From Pohlia nutans (Eukaryota; Streptophyta; Bryopsida; Bryales; Mniaceae), in assembly GCA_022496805.1 (NCBI GenBank), contig CM040094.1, forward strand, positions 4,239,501-4,303,500: a DNA stretch of 64,000 nucleotides, read 5' to 3'. The notes beneath the pieces are model-generated. The model made no database searches and was not told where the DNA came from. It worked only from the letters and a program-made list of their open reading frames with translations. A program made the position numbers and the translations under genes. This document shows positions 49,301 to 56,930 of the stretch, piece by piece; the first letter of the stretch is position 1, and each line of letters begins with the position of its first letter.

Positions 49301-49687
49301 GTGGCCATGGCCGAGCTTCGAGCAGCCTTCAAAGAAGGTTGCTCTAAGGTGGCCGTGTTCTACGGCAGTGGCCATCTACCAGACATGGACCGCCGGCTGC
49401 GAGAGGAGTTTCGCCTTTACCCCACGGGGATCAATTGGAGGACGGCCTGGGCCATCCGGGGCCGCAAGCCCATGGCCGCCGGCGACCTGTCCGTGTTTTT
49501 GAGCTCCTTGGCCGACAAGTCCGGGTGGGCGCTGAACAGGTACCAGACTCTGGCGCTGCTGCTCATTTCGGTCGTCCTGGCTGTGGATCTGTGGTTCTGG
49601 GAGCTCTTTCTGAGTGCTTGCAACAATTACCTCGAGAGCACCATGGCGTTCATTGTGGGTCTGCTGGACAAAGGCTGGACTCTGTGA
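46397..49687 (+). CDS. TraB/Tiki-like family membrane protein, 5 exons
   Basis: Exons 46397-46843, 47514-47551, 47686-47971, 48454-48743 and 49252-49687 total 1497 nt, giving 498 residues and closing in phase. The first ATG (MATATATGGISTRLL) gives an N-terminus rich in Ala, Ser, Arg and Thr with few acidic residues, as in organelle transit peptides. The core has VDLVAAVHIADREYFSSLQK and KYDRVLYEMVADKDKLQ, then a variable middle. ENSVIIGERNRVAMAELR and VAVFYGSGHLPDMDRRLREE supply the family's GxxH motif. The C-terminus carries a hydrophobic helix (YQTLALLLISVVLAVDLWFW). TraB/PrgY/Tiki proteins share this fold, and some are metalloproteases; the role of the plant members is poorly known. The acceptor of exon 5 was chosen as CAGACAG|T to keep phase. 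Two MITEs sit in its introns. Confidence 0.85.
46946..47323. mobile_element. Stowaway-like MITE in TraB intron 1, 378 bp
   Basis: CTCCCTCCGTCCCATAATAG at the left and its inverse CTGTTATGGGACGGAGGGAG at the right are each flanked by TA. Pairing continues through ATGATGCTTTTGA/TCAAAAGCATCAT. This is the classic plant Stowaway terminus. Confidence 0.85.
47335..47455. mobile_element. Fragment of the TTAA-type family next to the Stowaway element
   Basis: CTTCACTGATTCTAGTGATA, TAAAACTTGGCTCC and ATGATCAATCGAATTGGTCA match the interior of the 48.15-48.39 kb copy. The ends are lost. Confidence 0.55.
48152..48389. mobile_element. TTAA-type MITE in TraB intron 3, ~238 bp
   Basis: The left end is AAACCCTTTCAGGACCAAG and the right end is CTTGGTCCTTCAGGGGTTAA. 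The interior matches the copies at 3.16 and 63.34 kb. Confidence 0.75.
48919..49106. mobile_element. Stowaway-like MITE in TraB intron 4, 188 bp
   Basis: It runs from CTCCCTCTGTCCGGAAAGAA to the inverse-type end AATAGGGAG, with TA on both sides. ATTGTCCTAGTTTT and AAAACTAGGATAGTT pair subterminally. Inside are three 21-bp tandem units of the type GTGTATGGCTGTCCTATACT. Confidence 0.7.
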
Positions 49688-50291
49688 ACCAACAAACTTG
49701 ATCATCATTCTGCACTCACTTTACAGTCTCTGCTTCATTCTTGAACATGTATTTGGGTAGTCCGAAGTGGATCAGGCCCAATCATCCACATTTTACATTC
49801 TTCGATTAGTAGTATTAATAGTCACTCTAAGGAAGAAAGAAGTTGCTGTTTTTCCAGCTCGGAAGAAAATCACTTTCCAGTAATTTCGCAAGGAAATGCC
49901 TGTCGGTCGGTGTACTCACCTCACACTACTCTGAAGTTTGCATATTGTGAAATATGAGTTATTTTTTTCGACGTTGAGTGCCTTCAGTTGGAATGTTACC
50001 GTCTGTACTGTACCAGTAGTGAATTTCAGAGTAGCCACTTCAGGTTCTTGTTGTTGGACAGAACTTTCCATGTGGCACACTTGCATTCTTGAGCAACTCT
50101 TTTAGTGTAGTGAGAAGTTGCCATCCACTCATACGAAGGAGGTGGGTCAGGTTTTCAAAATCGAAAACTCTCAGTCTCCATGCATGCTTCAACTCTTATA
50201 AGTTAAGGGCCGGTTCACACTAATTATACCTGTCCAAGTCGAGAGGCTGTGCAAGTTGTTCATGGCTAATCCATGTTGAGAGTTCAAATAC
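49688..50291. other. TraB 3' flank
   Basis: This is the expected 3' UTR region of the TraB gene; no other gene is seen. Confidence 0.4.
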
Positions 50292-51235
50292 TTAACCCTT
50301 TAAGGTCCCGATTCAACACTGTTTTCAAAGATTCGTTCTAAAATGTTTGATAAAAAACTAAAATGGAGTTGGTGTAGGGTTGGATAACCTATTACCACCA
50401 CCTCCCCCAATTACAACCTGTAGATTTTTCTTGGGGCCACCAGAGTTGAGACTCAAAACCACCAATTTCACTATTGAGGTAGACCAATGGCATGCCAAGC
50501 ATTGCAAAGAAATAGTTGGTGGTTTTGGGTATCATGATGAGTGAAAGTTAGTACCACATGGGGTGGACATGGGGAAATCTAGAGGTTTGATTTGAGTAAA
50601 AGGTTACTTCCCACTTTGGAATTTTGTAGTAAATTGACAAATGTGAATTAGATGTTGCAAATTTTTGCAATCCTCATCAAAACCTATTTCGGATGCGGTC
50701 ATATTTTTTTTTCGAATTTAGCACTGCCAAAAATAGGCCAGATTGCTTAAGTTGGTGGTAATAGGTTATCCAACCTTACAAAGCAAAGTTATAAATGTCA
50801 ATGTGAAGATAACATCTATACGGTTGGATATTTATTATTATTATTTTTTAATTAATTTTGCAAGGTTTTCTCTTGAAATTCAATAAAAAAATCTAAAATT
50901 AACATTAATTTTTTTTAAATATTGTAATGAAATTGGAATAACATGCACTACAAGATGGTATGGTTTTCACTAATTGAATCTTTTTATTAAGAAAAATCAT
51001 GTTTAAGGTCTCACTTTTTGAACTAAGAATGAAACTTGACATAAACCACTTTTTCTATTTTTCAAAAACTCTCAATATCTTATCTTGAAGATCCGTACCG
51101 TACAAATGGTAATCAACTAGCACAAGAATTTTAAAAAAATTGAATGGATGAAAAACATCCTCGTGCGTGGTGAAGGGACGCATCCAGAAATCATCCATCG
51201 ACTAGATTTTGGACGCATGCGCACCCAAGGGTTAA
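50292..51235. mobile_element. TTAA-type MITE, subfamily B, interrupted copy
   Basis: It begins TTAACCCTTTAAGGTCCC and ends ACCCAAGGGTTAA. It is the reverse-oriented relative of the 10.88-11.43 kb element, split by the insertion at 50,378-50,775. Confidence 0.75.
50378..50775. mobile_element. TA-target MITE nested in the TTAA element, ~398 bp
   Basis: GGTTGGATAACCTATTACCA is exactly mirrored by TGGTAATAGGTTATCCAACC. The host reads GGTGTA before it and TACAAAGCAAAG after it. Comparison with the intact copy (reverse complement GATGTACAGTGCAAAG near 11.35 kb) indicates a duplicated TA. Confidence 0.8.
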
Positions 51236-51539
51236 GTTTGAAATATATGTAATAAAACATAGAAATTGGAGCCTTTGGCTGACCATATCGTCGTTCTCAA
51301 TGGAAGCTTTGCAGGCCAGTTTCGTGTTTAAATGTGTTCTCTGCAAGACCTCTTTTGTAATTAGGCATGTTTTACAAATCTGTTATCACTTGAGTGAAGT
51401 GTATGTTTTACTAAATTGTGACATCAGATGGTGCAGTTGCAAGGTAATCATTTGTATTTGCGAGCATATTCTGCATTGTCATCCAAGAACAATCAGTAGC
51501 TAGTACCCATGTTTTCTTACTGATGAGGTTTTGGGAAGG
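51236..51539. other. Intergenic, target of the LINE insertion
   Basis: Nothing is recognised. It ends at the 5' target-site copy. Confidence 0.4.
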
Positions 51540-51552
51540 TATCCGAGTAGGG
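51540..51552 (+). repeat. Target-site duplication, 5' copy (TATCCGAGTAGGG)
   Basis: This is identical to 54,974-54,986. The 13-bp perfect match at both ends of the A/C-rich block defines the insertion. Confidence 0.9.
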
Positions 51553-51553
51553 A

Positions 51554-54493
51554 TGCAATGAAGATTGCACAAACACATGCCGAATACATTTCCCACCACA
51601 CACACTCAAAGATAAATATAAAATATACAACCCCCACAGAATCCCCAGAACACCAATAAACCCCGTACAAATCCCTCAACCACCTCAACCACAACAACCA
51701 GCTCCACCACAAAACATAAAAAATGACCCCATAAGATTCCCCATTAGCACAATATTAAACCACAAAACAATTACAACAAAAGATAAATATAAAATACCTA
51801 AAAAATACAACACCTATCTATGTCAATGGATAGACTCAAACCACATAACATACAATAAATGGTTACAACAACGCGAACTATTTCCACTAAACCTACCAAC
51901 AGTAATACATCATAATCTAAATCTACTTACAAACTATTACACAAATTATAAAAACAAACAACATCAAAATATCATAAATACACAATTTACACCCGAACAA
52001 AATAGAGACACAAGATACATCCCACCTCCAACAATAATCTCACACATTAAAACATCCACAATTGAATGTAACCCAGAAAGAGACATAGACACAAACAAGT
52101 GCACCATTCAAACACAAAATGATAAAACCCACATATATAATGACACCGGTAAATATATCACCACCATTCCAACTACAAGAATAAAATGGTTATGGCATCA
52201 ATATAACAACAACAAATACAACATCCACAGACTAATACCTGCTATACAACCATTTGAAACAGAAGTAGTCTGGCTATACCAAAGATATGAACACAAAAAC
52301 CACAAAAAGAATACAATAAGAACACCACACCATACCATTCCATCCAACATTCTAGACACACTAATAACAACATTTAATATAACACACTCATACTTTTCCT
52401 CACCAATTACATGTTCCATGAAATCTACCCAATTCTACTCAACATTCGCTAGAGACAAGATTTTTGGCTCACTAGGGGAAGCCTTTCAATACAAATGGAA
52501 AGGTATCGGATATGCACACCCAAATGATGCTGAAACAACACAACAAGCAATACATTGGGCAAGACTAGCAGCAAAACAAGACCCAGAAACTGTCACCATT
52601 TTAGCAATCCCAGACACCAACTGGTATCAAAATCTATCACCGTACAACGGACCCTTCCCGGATACGCATGCCATTATACATTTTGCCGCGGACACCATTA
52701 CGTATGACGAACCTACAATACCACTAGAACCCAACAAAACCCGAAACGAACCACTTGCAATGTATATATGGTGTATACACCATCAAAACAACAACATTGG
52801 CACGATAAACCAAATAAACACCATAAACACAACAATAGAAAATCTACAAATCCCGCAATACCATACACAAACAACACCACCCACACCACCAAACACAAAA
52901 GTTAACAAAAGCACAAAATGGAACAAACTCATATACCCGCCCTATAACAATCTACAAAACATGTGGGTAAATCCCCTTCCAAATTTCGAAATAAACACTA
53001 CACTAAAATTTCTACCACAATACAGCTACTACACAGATGGATCCTTTTTACCACCTAAAGAAGATGATGACGGCCATTGGAAAAAAGAAAAAGCTGGATA
53101 TGGAATCTACAACCCATCTAAACCAGATGTACAAATATCAAAAAGACTGCCTGGATTACAAACATGCTTCAGAGCAGAACTAATGGCCATACATGAAACA
53201 CTTTCACTAATCACCACTAAATACATAAACGAACCTGCACATATTTTTACTGATTGTCTCAATTGTATACATGTTCTAAACACACAACTAAAACAGCCAA
53301 CCCAACAAAACAACCACGCCGATAAAACCATATTAGAAGAAATGGTAAAAATGGTAAAAATGCAAACACAACCAACTACAATATACAAAGTTAAAGCACA
53401 CGCTAAAATTAACGGAAATGAACACGCATACCAACTCGCAAAAGAAGGCACCATGAAAAGAGGTTATCAATTTGCAGTAAATCCACACGAATTTGCACAT
53501 ACCACACCTTACTACTTCCAAAAAGACACATGGCCCGGTCGTATCAAACGACCAGACAAAGGACCAGTTAGATGTTTGGAAGAATACATAAAGAAACATG
53601 ACCGAGAAAATAACCTAGAATTACTGGCACAAGACTTTCCCAACATTAACAAATGGACAACAAACCCCGTCATAGATAACAAAATGTCTAATGACTTTTG
53701 GAATAACCCAGCAATAACAGACTCACAAAAAACAAGCATACTAAAATTTAGAACCGGTCAATACATGGGTAATGCCAGAAAACAATTAATTTTCGGCATA
53801 CAAAGATTCCCCTCAAAAACATGTCCCATCTGTAACTCACAAGACGCAGATACATGGCTACATGTACTCTTAATATGCAAACAACACCATATACACGCAC
53901 TAAGAACCAAAAGGCACAATAAAGCGGTATGGGAATTAAGAAAATTAATACTATCCTCAAATAAATCAAGATGCTACACTCTCATGAATGCGGGCACATT
54001 CAACAATAACCCACAAGAAAACACAGTCCCTACATGGTTATTACCATGTACTTGTAATCAACAAAGATGTCAATGTAATGCTAGATTCAAACCAGATATA
54101 TTATGCATTAAAGGCCTCCCATACCAAAGCCCACCTCCTCTAAACCCCGCTGATAACCTAACCATACAATTCATAGAATTCACATACACAAACGACAGAT
54201 TTTCACCAGAAACAATTGGCAGAATTTTTTTTAAATACCAACCTCTAATTAATAACATTATACAACAAGGTTGGAAAGTAGATCCTATCATAGTCATTAC
54301 AGCAGGAGCTAGAGGAACCACACACGTCCCCTCTATGAAACAACTAGAAACAAAATTCAACATTTGTGAAACCTCCATAAAACACACATTCAAAGCAATA
54401 AATACCATTGCCATACAATATGCCGGATCTATCCTTTTACATAAAAGACGTATAGAGAATAATCAAACAATACCAACAGATGTAGTACATTAA
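51554..54493 (+). CDS. LINE polyprotein C-terminal part: PCIF1-like domain, RNase H, CCHC finger, nuclease-like domain
   Basis: The frame is open from the first element base to TAA at 54,493 (979 codons). The first in-frame ATG is only at 52,418, so the protein is 5'-truncated, not initiated there. In order: a Pro/Gln-rich linker (residues about 20-45); helical region with WLYQRYE; PCIF1-like core with YFSSPITCSMKSTQFYSTF, FGSLG (residue 304) and YAHPND (about 320), where active PCIF1 has NPPF; IHWARLAA and ILAIPDTNWYQN. Then RNase H: YTDGS (D495), AELMAIHETL (E542), FTDCLN (D567), YKVKAHA and GNEHAYQLA, with Tyr 626 at the usual fourth Asp. A zinc motif CPIC...HVLLIC starts at 757, and a CTCNQQRCQC cluster follows. 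The C-terminus has FKPD (D848), IEFTY (E875) and FFKY (K894), resembling the PD-(D/E)XK endonuclease of R2-type LINEs. It is part of a retrotransposon replication protein. Confidence 0.8.
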   Translation, partial: CNEDCTNTCRIHFPPHTLKDKYKIYNPHRIPRTPINPVQIPQPPQPQQPAPPQNIKNDPIRFPISTILNHKTITTKDKYKIPKKYNTYLCQWIDSNHITYNKWLQQRELFPLNLPTVIHHNLNLLTNYYTNYKNKQHQNIINTQFTPEQNRDTRYIPPPTIISHIKTSTIECNPERDIDTNKCTIQTQNDKTHIYNDTGKYITTIPTTRIKWLWHQYNNNKYNIHRLIPAIQPFETEVVWLYQRYEHKNHKKNTIRTPHHTIPSNILDTLITTFNITHSYFSSPITCSMKSTQFYSTFARDKIFGSLGEAFQYKWKGIGYAHPNDAETTQQAIHWARLAAKQDPETVTILAIPDTNWYQNLSPYNGPFPDTHAIIHFAADTITYDEPTIPLEPNKTRNEPLAMYIWCIHHQNNNIGTINQINTINTTIENLQIPQYHTQTTPPTPPNTKVNKSTKWNKLIYPPYNNLQNMWVNPLPNFEINTTLKFLPQYSYYTDGSFLPPKEDDDGHWKKEKAGYGIYNPSKPDVQISKRLPGLQTCFRAELMAIHETLSLITTKYINEPAHIFTDCLNCIHVLNTQLKQPTQQNNHADKTILEEMVKMVKMQTQPTTIYKVKAHAKINGNEHAYQLAKEGTMKRGYQFAVNPHEFAHTTPYYFQKDTWPGRIKRPDKGPVRCLEEYIKKHDRENNLELLAQDFPNINKWTTNPVIDNKMSNDFWNNPAITDSQKTSILKFRTGQYMGNARKQLIFGIQRFPSKTCPICNSQDADTWLHVLLICKQHHIHALRTKRHNKAVWELRKLILSSNKSRCYTLMNAGTFNNNPQENTVPTWLLPCTCNQQRCQCNARFKPDILCIKGLPYQSPPPLNPADNLTIQFIEFTYTNDRFSPETIGRIFFKYQPLINNIIQQGWKVDPIIVITAGARGTTHVPSMKQLETKFNICETSIKHTFKAINTIAIQYAGSILLHKRRIENNQTIPTDVVH

Positions 54494-54957
54494 AAGAGGG
54501 GGGGGTAGTGGTGAAAACCACTGCTAGCCACTCTTCAAATTCACTAGCTCAGCTTGTCTCAAGGGATAGATGGGGCCGGTTGGTTGGTACAACTTTCCTG
54601 CCATGATAATTCACTAGCAGCACCAAGCCATGTGTATCACACCACTGCTCAACGAGCCCAACTGGTTTCGAACCCGGACCACATAATCGTGATACAACGC
54701 CCTTCACCAACCAACCAAAGAACTCATGACTTGGCGATTAAACTTAACACTAAACATACCTTTATACAAACTAACACTCATCCAACAGAACTTCGCTTTT
54801 CTCCTCTGTTATTGTTACTTTGTTTTGGTTACTATAGTGTCCATCCTCGAAAGGGGAGAGTAGTATTGTTCCAATGTCCCTTTGTCCCGTGGGCATCGGG
54901 TCATTGACATTACGAACGGACACTTTATTCACGCCGGCCCTTTCTATAGGGTTGGTG
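54494..54957 (+). other. LINE 3' UTR with tRNA-like segment
   Basis: GGTTTCGAACCC (54,664-54,675) matches a pol III B box. GGTTGGTTGGT (54,578-54,588) pairs perfectly with ACCAACCAACC (54,706-54,716) and closes a tRNA-sized domain. It may be a SINE-like module or an RNA structure recognised by the LINE protein. Confidence 0.45.
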
Positions 54958-54973
54958 TTTCTATCTATCTATC

Positions 54974-54986
54974 TATCCGAGTAGGG
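54974..54986 (+). repeat. Target-site duplication, 3' copy (TATCCGAGTAGGG)
   Basis: It directly follows the CTAT tail and is identical to 51,540-51,552. Confidence 0.9.
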
Positions 54987-55069
54987 TCTTTGCTGACACA
55001 TCCCCACATGTCCCTCACTTTTAAGAAAGCAACATTAAAAGAAATAATCCAAGAACCCAAGAATGTTAT

Positions 55070-55600
55070 GGTGAATGGCTAACCAATAGAAAATGGGCAA
55101 CCAAAACAAATAATTGAAACAAAAAGAAGTGAAAAGAATTGAGGTAGAAAGAATAGAATAGGAAAAGATCATCTTTTTTAATGTTAAGAAATAAAGAGAA
55201 AGCAAAAAACAATAATGAACAGATAAAAAAAGAAAAACAAATCAATTAAAAAGAAATGAGATGAAAAGAAAAGAAAAGGAAAGATTTTCTTTTTTCAAAA
55301 GCAAAGAAAAATAAACTAAACGTCTAAACCGAATGAAGAATTCAAAAGAAAACAATTCAAAAGAAATGAGATGAAAAGAGAAGGGAACATTTTAAATCAA
55401 TAGCAAACAAAACAAAACAAAGAATTCAAAATATAACTAAAGAAATAAAAAGAATCCGGAAAAGAAAAAAAAGTTAAATAAATAAAAATTTGAAATGAGA
55501 TGAAAACAAAGATTTTTTTTTTTGAAAAGCAAGGACAATTAAACTAAAAACAAAATTCAAAAGAAAACCAAGGGATGCAAAAAAGGCCCTACATCAAGAA
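55070..55600. repeat. Purine-rich (GAAA/AAAAG) low-complexity tract
   Basis: Degenerate GAAAAGAAAAG- and AACAAAAC-type sequence with few pyrimidines on the plus strand. There are no coding frames. Confidence 0.7.
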
Positions 55601-55883
55601 CTTCACAGCATGTACCGTAACACCATAGCAGGTTCGCCACCTGGTGAATGAATATTTATTTTTTTTGAAAAAATAAGGTTCGCCTCTCAAAAACTAAATT
55701 TCTCAATTTTCGTTTTTTAGCAAAAAATCAATAAAAATGACTTTAAATAGCTTAGAAATAACAAAATATTGAAAAAAACTAATTTATTCTATTTTCGTTT
55801 TTCTGTCTTCAGAATTTTCTAATTTTTACGTTTTTTATTTTTAGAATTATTTTAGGACGAACCTGCTATGGTACTACGGTATA

Positions 55884-56040
55884 CATGGTGTCATGATGGT
55901 GCATTGAAATGCAATTAAGATAATTTGGTGCCAACCTCCATACCAACCTAGTATGGATAAAATGACACTAAAATGAATTGTATGCGGCCTTTGGTGTCAA
56001 AATGGCACCAAAATATTATGGCCCAACTTTTGTGATGTAT
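55884..56040. repeat. Dispersed ~155-bp repeat, copy 2
   Basis: Same orientation and order as 8,061-8,215 (CATGGTGTCATGATGGTGCA ... GGCACCAAAATATTATGG). Confidence 0.7.
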
Positions 56041-56279
56041 TCCGTTTATGTTGAGACTTTTCGCAGTCTTGTTTTTATCTTCGACTTGAAGATAAACCGT
56101 TTCATCTCTTTATTAGTATTTTATTATAAATAGGTAACAACATCAAATTTTAGAATTTCATTATAGAATCACTATTTGAGCATTTTAATTTTTTGGTTTC
56201 AATTACTATTTTTAAAATGAATTTATGAATAACTAGCATTTCCGTCTCAAAACTTACGTAAAGTCTCAGTATAACGAAT

Positions 56280-56840
56280 ATGGCGTTAAAAGAACAGTTG
56301 AATAGAAATGAGGAGAAAAGAAAAGATTCTATCTTAAAAGCAAATTGAAAGAAAAATGAAAAAACAAAAAACAAAACAAAACAAAGAATTCAAAATCTAA
56401 CAAAGAAAGCGAAAGAAAACAAAAATTCAAAACTTCCAATTGAAATGAAATGAGATGAATTTAAGAAATGAATAGATTTTTATTTTTTTATTTTTTGGAA
56501 GCAAAGAGAACAAAACAAAAAAAAGAAAAGCTAAACGAAATGAAAACAAATCAACCCAACATAAATGAAATTAAGTTAAAAGAAAAGAATGGGAAAGGAA
56601 AGAAAAGAAATCAAATGAAATGAATAGAAATGAACAAAACCCAAAGAAAAGAAATGAAATGAAAATAAAAATAAAAACGAAAGAAAAAGGCAACCAAAAG
56701 AAAAGGAATGAAAACTAAACATAATTTAATAAATGAAAATAAATTTAAAGAAAAAGAGAAGAAAGGATATTAATACGAAAGAAACAAAAAGAAAAGAGAA
56801 TAAATAAATAAATAAAAAGGAAAGAAGAATATGGGATTTG
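56280..56840. repeat. Purine-rich low-complexity tract, continued
   Basis: GAAATGAAATGA / AAAGAAAAG-type sequence, resuming after the dispersed repeat and a short unique stretch. It ends in a brief (AAAT)n run. Confidence 0.7.
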
Positions 56841-56904
56841 AGTTCCCGCATGCAGGTACTCAAAGTAATTAGATGGTTGGCGGAGGTTGGAGAATCCTAG
56901 GGAA

Positions 56905-56930
56905 GGGTTTAGGATTTAGGGTTTAGGGTT
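56905..56930 (+). repeat. Short plant-telomere-like TTTAGGG run
   Basis: Three to four units, one imperfect (TTTAGGA), lie between the purine tract and ordinary intergenic DNA. Telo-box motifs of this kind also occur in plant promoters. Confidence 0.6.

Larger units (their letters stand above)
51553..54973 (+). mobile_element. 5'-truncated non-LTR retrotransposon (LINE), 3.4 kb, with CTAT tail
   Basis: It is bounded by a perfect 13-bp target duplication. The 3' end is a short (CTAT)n tail and there are no terminal repeats, all hallmarks of target-primed reverse transcription. The coding strand is strikingly rich in A and C and poor in G and T, unlike either flank. The reverse transcriptase part is absent, so this is a 5'-truncated copy. 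The undamaged frame and perfect duplication argue for a recent event. RNase H, a CCHC finger and a C-terminal nuclease-like domain fit LINE clades with restriction-like endonucleases (for example Dualen-like); the clade is not proven. Confidence 0.85.

Noticed and set aside
52418..54493. ATG-started 691-residue ORF as a complete gene
   Set aside because: The frame is open another 864 nt upstream with the same composition and domain continuity; the ATG is internal to a 5'-truncated retrotransposon.
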